Positions 7,831-14,223 of a DNA stretch of 16,304 nt are shown piece by piece. A model generated the notes under the pieces. The model saw nothing but the letters and a program-made list of their open reading frames with translations, ran no database searches and was not told the DNA's origin. The stretch is from Bacteroidota bacterium (GTDB lineage: Bacteria > Bacteroidota > Bacteroidia > Flavobacteriales_D > Crocinitomicaceae), in assembly GCA_018825925.1 (NCBI GenBank), contig JAHKAT010000337.1, positions 1 through 16,304 on the forward strand, given 5' to 3'. Position 1 is the stretch's first letter, and each line of letters begins with the position of its first letter. Position numbers and translations under genes: made by a program.

Positions 7831-8385
7831 TTATATTTTTTCTACGATTAATATTTCTTGATTGATTTGAACAACACGCACCATGGCGCCAGAAGAAATC
7901 TCTTCACCTTCCGTCATAGCTGTTAATTCACGGGTAGAACCGTTTATGCTTATGATAACTTTTCCAGCACCACCTTTGTTCCCTGGTATTCGAAGATATA
8001 CCTCTGCTGTTTTTCCTTCTGCTTGTGCAAATGAAAAAGAATTGTCCTCCGCTAATTTCTTGATTTGTCGTATAATTATAAAAAACACAACTACGAACAG
8101 CAATCCAAAAAACAATGCAACGGTAACGAGCAGCCATCTTTGTTCGATTACATCGTAAAATGAAATACCCGACCAACCAAAACCAAGTAAGAAATTAATT
8201 AGATTTCGTAAGCTAAACAGCTGAAAAGGAGTAGGTGTATCCGACAAATCACTGTCAAAATCAGCTTCTGCCCCATCCATGGCATCCGTACCTGTAAAGG
8301 TCATGATGGTTTGAATCAAAAAAATGATACTCGCCGGAATGGCTACATACCAAAAAGATCTTAATAGCGGTTCAAGATGTTCCAT
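7831..8385 (-). CDS. NfeD-like membrane protein with C-terminal OB domain (YuaF-type)
   Basis: This 184-residue protein has three hydrophobic segments (about 11-30, 60-78 and 83-106), followed by a soluble beta-rich C-terminal domain (about 118-184). There the pattern GKTAEVYLRIPG...GKVIISINGSTRELTA...GAMVRVVQINQEILIVE fits the NfeD-type OB fold. An acidic loop with Asp clusters (36-48) lies between the first two segments. Partners of this type are encoded directly before flotillins and are thought to interact with them; in B. subtilis the pair is yuaF-floT. Here the flotillin gene begins 4 nt after this stop, so the two are almost certainly co-transcribed and coupled. A near-consensus TATCTTTA box lies 4 nt before the ATG. 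The family is firm; the exact molecular activity is not known. Confidence 0.85.
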   Translation of the reverse strand: MEHLEPLLRSFWYVAIPASIIFLIQTIMTFTGTDAMDGAEADFDSDLSDTPTPFQLFSLRNLINFLLGFGWSGISFYDVIEQRWLLVTVALFFGLLFVVVFFIIIRQIKKLAEDNSFSFAQAEGKTAEVYLRIPGNKGGAGKVIISINGSTRELTAMTEGEEISSGAMVRVVQINQEILIVEKI

Positions 8386-8389
8386 GGTT

Positions 8390-8397
8390 TAAAGATA
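8390..8397 (-). promoter_or_regulatory. Near-consensus -7 box (TATCTTTA) 4 nt before the NfeD-like gene
   Basis: Minus-strand TATCTTTA differs from TAnnTTTG only at the last base. AACC and then the ATG follow. It repeats the 4-nt spacing of the exact boxes at 2513, 10167 and 15518, suggesting a leaderless NfeD-flotillin transcript. The single mismatch and missing -33 element keep confidence low. Confidence 0.4.
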
Positions 8398-8751
8398 AAA
8401 GGAATTATAAATTTAACGCCTTAAATAAAATCATTTTTAAATCAAATACAGCCTAAACGAAATTGCTATATAAAAATTCTTATTTACCGAAACAACCATC
8501 ACAGTTGCAAAAAACGTAACTAATCATTGCGAATATATTTACCTATGTGGCTCATGTTCAGGCACCTATTCTCTTACCTCTCCGTTTTTCTTCCACGATG
8601 GCAACCACTTTAACAGCAAATTCGATTGATTGCGACACGGCTACTCTGTATATTACCGTGCTCCTCACCCCAATCCACCCAATGCTCAGCGGGATGAAAG
8701 TGGCTTGAATCAAGCCAGCACACTCATACAACCTCTGCCCAAGAGTGGGTT
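8398..8751. other. 354-bp stretch without an intact gene; probable decayed coding sequence in its right part
   Basis: The left part (8398-8544) is AT-rich with no gene, hairpin or RNA element that I can recognise. From about 8545 the base composition becomes visibly richer in G and C. On the plus strand an ATG at 8545, preceded by TATATTTA and CCT, opens a frame reading MWLMFRHLFSYLSVFLP, which is signal-peptide-like. It meets TAA at 8611 and TGA at 8695, then continues in the same frame into the T9SS sorting domain at 8752. This is compatible with a degraded secreted-protein gene, but no conserved domain can be read between the stops. The minus-strand frame over 8558-8776 has no recognisable features. 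Confidence 0.4.
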
Positions 8752-9039
8752 GTGGTGAGAGCAACACAGGTAGCACTTGAGGAACAACACAAGCATACGG
8801 ATTTTATCGTTTATCCAAATCCAACTAACGACATGTTTGCTGTTGAATTTGCGGGGCATGGATTTACTGGAACCATCATAGTTTGGGATGCAACAGGTAG
8901 AGAACTAATCAAAACAAAGGCTCACTCAGAAGTCAACGCAGTCAGTATGTCGCTCCACCATTTAGCACCTGGCATGTATCAACTTGGCGTGCAAAAAGAG
9001 GATGGCGGCTTTTTGGTGAAAAATATGGTGAAAAACTAG
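8752..9039 (+). pseudogene. Orphan T9SS type A sorting domain, likely the 3' remnant of a secreted-protein gene
   Basis: The 95-residue frame opens with GTG and carries almost only a type A C-terminal sorting domain (about residues 17-95). It shows the start motif VYPNPTND, the strand TIIVWDATGRELI, HHLAPGMYQLGV, and a final GGFLVKNMVKN. Such domains direct export through the type IX secretion system and are normally the last 70-100 residues of much larger surface proteins; alone, and without a signal peptide, this piece could not be exported. The same frame extends upstream through stops at 8695 and 8611 to a signal-peptide-like ATG at 8545. It ends 71 bp before the convergent SUFU gene. A genuine small protein starting at the GTG is possible but less likely. 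The family assignment is firm, the pseudogene status inferred. Confidence 0.6.
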
Positions 9040-9110
9040 TTTGATTTTAACCCATTGCATCAATTTGAAATTCTCTGGACAAAAGGGCTAAAGCAAAATA
9101 ATTACCGCAC

Positions 9111-9692
9111 CTAACGAAACATTTTCAATCTCCCTTTCAGAACGGATTCTCTGAAATCATCCAGTTTTTCAGAATGACTCTTTTGTAAGAGCTTTTTCAA
9201 CAGTGCCAAGGTCCCTTTGCCTTGTTTGAAATCCATTTCTTCACCAAAAATTGGGATAATACCAAAATACTGTATGCCACTATCTTTGGTTTTATCAATT
9301 CCAAAATGTTCTTTTAAATAGATTGGATTGACCAAAAAAAAGTGGTTTTGCTTCATGTTTTCTGAAATCGATGCATATTCAGCAGAGCACCTAATCGTAT
9401 GACCATGACCCAGCCATGTGTTTTTTTCAACGGTATGTTTCCACAACTTTACCAACCAAGTTTTAGGCCATTGAAAATTGGGTGACGGGTCATTTAAATC
9501 CCAGTAACTTGGCAAGCAAAAATAAATTTCAGCATTTGGCAACTGATCTGCATTTTCTGGTACAGTCATAGTGAAATTTGATAAGCCATTTGTTACTAGC
9601 GCCTTAATCTTCAAATCGTTGAAGGTTATTAAACGCAAGTTAAACCCTTCGTGCTCAATGAATTCTTCGGTGGAATTTGGGACTAAAGTCAT
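9111..9692 (-). CDS. Suppressor of fused (SUFU) domain protein
   Basis: The 193-residue protein matches the SUFU-like domain, named for the animal Hedgehog regulator; in bacteria it occurs in many small proteins of unknown function, some tied to toxin-immunity loci. Seen here are ELPNAEIYFCLPSYWDL-like residues (about 50-65), the WPKTWLVKLWKHTVEKNTWLGHGHTI region (75-100, interrupted here by no insertions), FFLVNPIYL (118-126) and IQYFGIIPIFGEEMDF (140-155). I chose the ATG at 9692, not the upstream in-frame ATG at 9749. It forms an ATGA overlap with the stop of the DUF6495 gene, and the conserved domain starts there; the extra 19 codons would be a shadow of that gene's end. The overlap implies translational coupling. 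Cytoplasmic location is inferred from the lack of a signal peptide. Confidence 0.85.
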   Translation of the reverse strand: MTLVPNSTEEFIEHEGFNLRLITFNDLKIKALVTNGLSNFTMTVPENADQLPNAEIYFCLPSYWDLNDPSPNFQWPKTWLVKLWKHTVEKNTWLGHGHTIRCSAEYASISENMKQNHFFLVNPIYLKEHFGIDKTKDSGIQYFGIIPIFGEEMDFKQGKGTLALLKKLLQKSHSEKLDDFRESVLKGRLKMFR

Positions 9693-10162
9693 TTGGAAGG
9701 TATTAATAAGGTTAGTGCATCCCAAAAATCTTGAGATGAATTGAAACATCCTTGTTCCAACATTTGATGAATCTCTGACTCACGGACAACATTGTATTTT
9801 TTATTCGATTTAAAAACAGTCAAATGTTCAGCATGATTGCTTAAAGCATGATGAATACTTTCCGGAGTTGACAAATCCAATTGATCTGATTTTGAATTAA
9901 TAGAAATCAATTCCATTTCTTCTTCTTTACAGTAAAAAACCAAGCAAGAAGACTTCGACCGAAACTCGATAAACTTGACTTTTTTGTAAACAATATCAAG
10001 CACAGCGTCAGAAAATAGAGCCACCAATTCGGTTGCTTTTTTCGGGTCCGACTGGTTCATTTCAAGCCATTCTTCATTTTTAACACCGTGGGTAATGAGA
10101 AAATATTTAAAATCTTCATCAAATATTTCTTGTTCTTGCGGGGTCAACAAACGATATTTCAT
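9689..10162 (-). CDS. DUF6495 family protein
   Basis: This 157-residue cytoplasmic protein has no known function. The start MKYRLLTPQEQEIFDEDFKYFLITHG, the central FSDAVLDIVYKKVKFIEFRS (about 50-69), the strand ELISINS and the helical C-terminal third (about 127-157) agree with the DUF6495 family, largely confined to Bacteroidota; this identification is from memory of the family's pattern. It is mostly alpha-helical at both ends with a short beta region in the middle, and has no catalytic motif I recognise. Its TGA overlaps the SUFU-domain ATG (ATGA), so the two genes form a coupled pair. A perfect TACCTTTG box ends 4 nt before the ATG. It is divergent from dxr, with 82 bp between the two start codons. 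Confidence 0.75.
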   Translation of the reverse strand: MKYRLLTPQEQEIFDEDFKYFLITHGVKNEEWLEMNQSDPKKATELVALFSDAVLDIVYKKVKFIEFRSKSSCLVFYCKEEEMELISINSKSDQLDLSTPESIHHALSNHAEHLTVFKSNKKYNVVRESEIHQMLEQGCFNSSQDFWDALTLLIPSK

Positions 10163-10166
10163 GAGG

Positions 10167-10174
10167 CAAAGGTA
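10167..10174 (-). promoter_or_regulatory. -7 box (TACCTTTG) 4 nt before the DUF6495 gene
   Basis: Minus-strand TACCTTTG matches TAnnTTTG exactly, followed by CCTC and the ATG at 10162. It predicts transcription starting at or next to the start codon. No -33 TTG lies at the usual spacing. Confidence 0.6.
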
Positions 10175-10231
10175 GTCGAATTCTATTGAAAATTTGAGCC
10201 TTCAAACAGTTAAAAGAGAGGATTTAAGTCT

Positions 10232-10239
10232 TATTTTTG
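10232..10239 (+). promoter_or_regulatory. -7 box (TATTTTTG) 5 nt before the dxr start
   Basis: TATTTTTG matches TAnnTTTG exactly, followed by TGGCG and the ATG at 10245. The same core occurs before asd. Its position supports the ATG at 10245 over an upstream TTG start, because the upstream start would lie outside the transcript. No clear -33 element. Confidence 0.55.
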
Positions 10240-10244
10240 TGGCG

Positions 10245-11408
10245 ATGTCTGAAAAAATAGGAATTGCCATTTTAGGATCTACCGGATCGATTGGTACTCA
10301 AGCGCTAGAAGTAATTGAATCATATCCCGATCGGTTTGATTTACGGGTACTAACGGCGCATTCAAATGCTGCACTTTTAATTGCTCAAGCCAAAAAATTT
10401 GAGCCTCAATGTGTAGTGATTGGTGATGAAAGCAAATATCTTCTCGTAAAAGAAGCACTTGAAAAAGAGGATATTTTAGTTTATGCAGGAGAAAATGCAT
10501 TGGCTGAAGTAACTACTTTGGATTCGGTTCATGTGGTACTTACTGCCTTGGTAGGTTATGCCGGCTTAAAACCTACTCTGGCTGCCATACGCGCCAAAAA
10601 GAATATTGCCTTGGCGAACAAAGAAACCCTTGTGGTTGCTGGTGAATTAGTTACCAAAGAAGCCAGAAAATACGGTGTTTCCATTTATCCTGTTGATTCA
10701 GAACATTCTGCCATTTTTCAGTGTTTGACCGGCGAGCACATGAACGCTATTGAAAAAATATATCTTACGGCTTCCGGTGGACCCTTTCGTGGTTGGTCGA
10801 CTGAGCAACTAGAGAAAGTCAAAAAAGAACACGCCTTAAAACATCCGAACTGGGTAATGGGAGCGAAAATAACGATTGATTCTGCCTCTTTAATGAACAA
10901 AGGCTTGGAGGTGATTGAGGCGAAATGGCTTTTTGATTTAAAACCTGAGCAAATTGATGTCATCGTTCACCCTCAATCTATTGTTCATTCATTGGTTCAA
11001 TTTGAAGACGGAAGTATGAAAGCGCAAATGGGCTTGCCCGACATGAAACTACCGATTCAATATGCCTTAACCTTTCCCTATCGATGGAAAACAGATTTTC
11101 CACGTTTCAATTTCATGGATTACCCGAATTTAACTTTTGAGCAAGCCGATCGTAAAACCTTTCGGAATTTAGATCTTGCTTTTGAAGCACTTACCAAAGG
11201 AGGTAACTTAGCCTGCAGTTTAAATGCTGCTAATGAAGTAAGTGTTGCTGCATTTTTAAAAGATGAAATTTCGTTTTTAGATATTGCTAAAATAAACGAA
11301 GCCACCATGAATGCCACCCAATTTAATACTTCAGCTGATTATGATGTATATGTTCAAACCGACCAATTGGCTCGTGAATATGCGCAAAATGCTATCCAAC
11401 TAATTTAG
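10245..11408 (+). CDS. dxr: 1-deoxy-D-xylulose-5-phosphate reductoisomerase
   Basis: The enzyme converts 1-deoxy-D-xylulose 5-phosphate to 2-C-methyl-D-erythritol 4-phosphate with NADPH and a divalent metal, the committed step of the MEP isoprenoid pathway. From the ATG at 10245 it has 387 residues, the usual length. Visible are the NADPH loop GSTGSIG (11-17), the ALANKETLV segment (122-130), metal ligands D151 and E153 in PVDSEHSA, the flexible active-site loop around W203 (HPNWVMG), and the third metal ligand E222 in MNKGLEVIEA, followed by VHPQSIVHS. The frame is open to a TTG at 10194, but those 17 codons are not dxr-like and precede the promoter box. The DUF2891 gene follows after 4 nt. 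In many Bacteroidota the gene after dxr is an rseP-type protease; that is not the case here. Confidence 0.97.
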   Translation: MSEKIGIAILGSTGSIGTQALEVIESYPDRFDLRVLTAHSNAALLIAQAKKFEPQCVVIGDESKYLLVKEALEKEDILVYAGENALAEVTTLDSVHVVLTALVGYAGLKPTLAAIRAKKNIALANKETLVVAGELVTKEARKYGVSIYPVDSEHSAIFQCLTGEHMNAIEKIYLTASGGPFRGWSTEQLEKVKKEHALKHPNWVMGAKITIDSASLMNKGLEVIEAKWLFDLKPEQIDVIVHPQSIVHSLVQFEDGSMKAQMGLPDMKLPIQYALTFPYRWKTDFPRFNFMDYPNLTFEQADRKTFRNLDLAFEALTKGGNLACSLNAANEVSVAAFLKDEISFLDIAKINEATMNATQFNTSADYDVYVQTDQLAREYAQNAIQLI

Positions 11409-11412
11409 ATCT

Positions 11413-12537
11413 ATGAGTCGTTCGTTTTTTAAAACCCTTCTTCCCCTTTTTTGTATTCTTGCTTTTCTGACGGAAGCCTGTGTTTACAAGGTTCAAGACG
11501 ATGACATTTCGATAGGAAATCAAAAAGTAAGCTTGATTTTAAATAAAGAACATGCTTTATTGTTGGCTAGTTTGCCGATGAAATGTATGGAGCAAGAGTT
11601 TCCGAATAAACTCAATCAAATTTTAAGTGATTCTACGCAGCTTCAGCGACCTAAAAAACTTCATCCAGCGTTTTATGGTTGTTTGGATTGGCACAGTGCT
11701 GTGCACGGACAATGGTTGCTGGTGCGTTTAATGAAAGAGTTTCCAGAAATGGAACAAAAAGAAATCCGTGAAATGTTGAGTCAACTGCTCACGAAGGAGA
11801 AGTTAAAAGCCGAGCTAGCTTATCTTCAAAGAACAGAAAACACATCTTTTGAAAGAACATACGGTTGGGCTTGGTTGCTTCGCTTGCATGGTGAAACTCA
11901 TCAATGGAATGATTCATTGGGTAGAATATTCAATCAAAATCTACAGCCCTTGGCAGATCATATTGTAGAATCCTATATTCACTTTTTACCAAAATTAAAT
12001 TTCCCTATCCGAAGTGGTGAGCACACCAATACTGCTTTCGGTTTATCGGCGGCGTATGATTATGCACAAAAAACCGGTCATACTGAGTTAGAAAAAATGA
12101 TTCGGGAAAGATCCCTTGATTTTTATCAAAAGGACGAGCAAGTTCAACTAGAAATGGAGCCGAGTGGTTATGATTTTCTCTCCCCAATATTAGAGGAGGC
12201 TCGATTGATGCAAAAAATTATGACCAAAAAGGAATACCTCCTTTGGCTAAATCGATATCTTCCACAGCTATTTAATCCGAGATTTTCAATGGATCCGGCC
12301 GAAGTTTCGGACCGAAAAGATGGGAAATTGGTCCACCTTGATGGCGTTAATTTAAGTCGTGCTAGATGTTTATACGCTATCTCTCGCACCAACAAACGCT
12401 TGGTTCATCTTCGAAAAGTTGCCGACAAGCATTTACAAACAACACTTCCTCGAATTGTAGACGGCGAGTACATGGGAGAGCATTGGCTTGCTTCTTTTGC
12501 TTTAAACGCGCTTTTGGAGCGGAATATAGGACGTTGA
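11413..12537 (+). CDS. DUF2891 domain-containing protein
   Basis: The 374-residue protein has an N-terminal hydrophobic segment (about 5-22) ending in EAC, suggestive of export and perhaps a lipoprotein with a non-canonical lipobox (C23). The rest matches DUF2891 through several conserved blocks: HPAFYGCLDWHSAVHG (84-99), FERTYGWAW (147-155), RSGEHTNTAFGL (200-211), EPSGYDFLSP (249-258) and HLDGVNLSRA (308-317). The many conserved His, Trp, Asp, Arg and Glu residues on a helical scaffold suggest an alpha/alpha-barrel enzyme, possibly acting on carbohydrates, but no activity is established to my knowledge. It starts 4 nt after dxr and is probably in the same transcript. Its last 36 bp overlap the end of the convergent BlaI-type gene. 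Confidence 0.88.
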   Translation: MSRSFFKTLLPLFCILAFLTEACVYKVQDDDISIGNQKVSLILNKEHALLLASLPMKCMEQEFPNKLNQILSDSTQLQRPKKLHPAFYGCLDWHSAVHGQWLLVRLMKEFPEMEQKEIREMLSQLLTKEKLKAELAYLQRTENTSFERTYGWAWLLRLHGETHQWNDSLGRIFNQNLQPLADHIVESYIHFLPKLNFPIRSGEHTNTAFGLSAAYDYAQKTGHTELEKMIRERSLDFYQKDEQVQLEMEPSGYDFLSPILEEARLMQKIMTKKEYLLWLNRYLPQLFNPRFSMDPAEVSDRKDGKLVHLDGVNLSRARCLYAISRTNKRLVHLRKVADKHLQTTLPRIVDGEYMGEHWLASFALNALLERNIGR

Positions 12538-12840
12538 ATTTAGTTCTTGCACGAATTCAATCATGTCGCTTTTTTCTCCGTCAAAATATTTCTCTAAACA
12601 GTACGAAACTAAGTATTCGCGATAACTCTCTTTAGAAATTCGAGGCATGTAAATATATCCTCGCCCCACGGGTTTGTGCTTGACGAATTTTTTTCTTTCT
12701 AAAATTCTAATAATAGTAGAAGTTGTGTTATAGGCAGGTCGCGGATCCGGATACAATTCTACTATGTCTTTGATTGCGGCTTTTTGTAATTTCCACAATC
12801 TCAACATTACTTGCTCTTCACTTGGAGTTAATCTTTCCAT
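12502..12840 (-). CDS. BlaI/MecI/CopY family transcriptional repressor
   Basis: The 112-residue protein is a winged-helix repressor of the BlaI/MecI/CopY (penicillinase repressor) family. The start LTPSEEQVMLRLWKLQKAAIKDIVELY (4-30), recognition-helix region AYNTTSTIIRILERKKFV (36-53) and wing HKPVGRGYIYMP (55-66) are typical. A shorter C-terminal dimerization half follows, with a Cys (C81). Classical members are paired with a BlaR1/MecR1 M56 membrane peptidase that inactivates them; none is adjacent here, as the neighbour upstream on this strand is a C1 peptidase gene 93 bp away. Its target is unknown, perhaps elsewhere in the genome. The last 12 codons overlap the 3' end of the DUF2891 gene on the other strand. 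A TGATTTTG near-box lies 8 nt before the ATG. Confidence 0.9.
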   Translation of the reverse strand: MERLTPSEEQVMLRLWKLQKAAIKDIVELYPDPRPAYNTTSTIIRILERKKFVKHKPVGRGYIYMPRISKESYREYLVSYCLEKYFDGEKSDMIEFVQELNSTSYIPLQKRV

Positions 12841-12933
12841 AATCTATACAAAATCAGTTCCACAAGATACGCCTATTTCGTGTAGAAACAAAATGACAAG
12901 ATTCAAGATCTAAAGCTCAAACTTCTAAACAAA

Positions 12934-14145
12934 TTAGAGATTTAACTTCTTTTTAATTCCTTTATCCAAGCCGTCTTTGTGAAGATAAATGTTGATTGTT
13001 TTTAGTTTAAAATAATTTTCAGATACATACAAATATCCCTTTGGATAGTTGCTTGTCCCCCAAGAGTTTTTAACCAATAAATACTTCGTTCCATTTTGAT
13101 CCTTATACAATCCTACGATATGCATTCCGTGATCGTCGGTTGTAGTTTTATTATCATAACCTTCCTGACGCATTTCGGGAGTTACGTTTACTTCCTTCAC
13201 AGGTGTGATAAAGGCATTGGATATTTTTTCAGCTCCTCCATCCGAGAAGTTTTTATTATCCTTACCAGAAACCTGAATGGTATTTGGGTCTTCAGGCACA
13301 ATTCCTAAGCCATTGGAGAAGCTAAAACCTTTTTCAGATACATCTGCTCCCCATGCTACTGTGTATCCGTTCATCAACGCTTCTTCTGTTGCTTTCCATA
13401 AATCATCCAATGAAACATTATAACTTTCTCCCCACGCCCAGTTGTCAGGAATTGCCAAAAGGCATTTTCTATTCAGTTCATGATTGGTAAACGAAGTGAT
13501 TGAAATATAATCGTCCATATTCAAACCCAAAGATTCCGAATAACTTTTCGGCGTATATTTTTTTCCTTTAAAGGTGAACTCTTTTACATCTGTTCCTAAA
13601 TAGGCATCCAAAACACCATTTAATGCAGGTTTCCAAGTACTTGTCATTTGTGCTCCTTTACCATTTCGATACGCCATCGCGCCTTCCATAGCACCATTCA
13701 AAACACTAAACATCTCCGCGTGATTATGGGAAGTTGCTCCATTCACTAATCCTGTATAAATTTCTTCTGGTACGATGCCATAATTTCTAATTACATACGG
13801 TATATCGTGAAAAGCACCTCCTTCGGAAAAGTTTATTTTTCCATCCATGCGCATAAATTTATCCGCTTTCGCTTCGTACGCTTTGCGCGCAATGAACATT
13901 TCGGAAAGAACATCGGGGTTCTTGTTCCCATTTCTCATCAGTTCCGATTCAAAAAACGAAAGTGCTGAAAAACTCCAGCATGTACCCGTATAGCCTTGAC
14001 TTTGAACTGGGGTAGCATCCCAATGTGCTAGTTTTGCGAATTTATATTCACTGTTTTCTCCATTTTTCACAGTGCCAACAGTCGCAAATTGAGCAAATAA
14101 ACTTCCTGAGAAAGCAATCGCAATAAGAAGGGTAATTTTATTCAT
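12934..14145 (-). CDS. Secreted C1 family (bleomycin hydrolase / PepC-like) cysteine peptidase
   Basis: The 403-residue protein has a clear signal peptide (residues 1-18, MNKITLLIAIAFSGSLFA, cleavage before Q19), so it acts in the periplasm or outside. The papain-fold catalytic set is complete: oxyanion-hole Q50 and nucleophile C56 in QGYTGTCWSFS, H339 in DDHGMHIVG, and N360 in KNSWG. The long insert between Cys and His and the LSEMFIARKAYEAKADKFMR region resemble the C1B (bleomycin hydrolase, aminopeptidase C) branch, which is usually cytoplasmic in other phyla; secreted relatives are common in Bacteroidota. No pro-domain or sorting domain is seen; the Lys-rich C-terminus (GIKKKLNL) is compatible with the C1B self-processing tail, but this is speculation. 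Genes on both sides run on the same strand with gaps of 78 and 93 bp; no strong promoter box is visible. Confidence 0.93.
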   Translation of the reverse strand: MNKITLLIAIAFSGSLFAQFATVGTVKNGENSEYKFAKLAHWDATPVQSQGYTGTCWSFSALSFFESELMRNGNKNPDVLSEMFIARKAYEAKADKFMRMDGKINFSEGGAFHDIPYVIRNYGIVPEEIYTGLVNGATSHNHAEMFSVLNGAMEGAMAYRNGKGAQMTSTWKPALNGVLDAYLGTDVKEFTFKGKKYTPKSYSESLGLNMDDYISITSFTNHELNRKCLLAIPDNWAWGESYNVSLDDLWKATEEALMNGYTVAWGADVSEKGFSFSNGLGIVPEDPNTIQVSGKDNKNFSDGGAEKISNAFITPVKEVNVTPEMRQEGYDNKTTTDDHGMHIVGLYKDQNGTKYLLVKNSWGTSNYPKGYLYVSENYFKLKTINIYLHKDGLDKGIKKKLNL

Positions 14146-14223
14146 TTAAATTTTTTTTGAATACTTAATTAAAGCAAGAATCCGAAGATACAAACGCAAT
14201 TGTAAAGTTGAGAAATTTTAAGA

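Noticed and set aside
8558..8776. 72-codon minus-strand frame opposite the gene-poor stretch
   Set aside because: No recognisable domain, promoter box or ribosome-binding signal; it overlaps the sorting-domain frame and looks like chance openness in a GC-richer patch.
9693..9749. Upstream in-frame ATG of the SUFU gene (19 extra codons)
   Set aside because: These codons lie inside the end of the DUF6495 gene, are not SUFU-like, and the ATGA overlap marks a better start at 9692.
10194..10244. N-terminal extension of dxr from TTG 10194
   Set aside because: It precedes the promoter box at 10232-10239, is not conserved-looking, and the normal dxr length is obtained from 10245.
12847..12884. TACA and TGTA half-sites upstream of the BlaI-type gene as a possible operator
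   Set aside because: They lie 30 nt apart rather than forming the compact palindrome expected for BlaI/MecI; not supported.
14185..14195. TGCGTTTG as a promoter box for the C1 peptidase
   Set aside because: The second base deviates from the highly conserved A of TAnnTTTG and there is no -33 element, so it was left out of the features.
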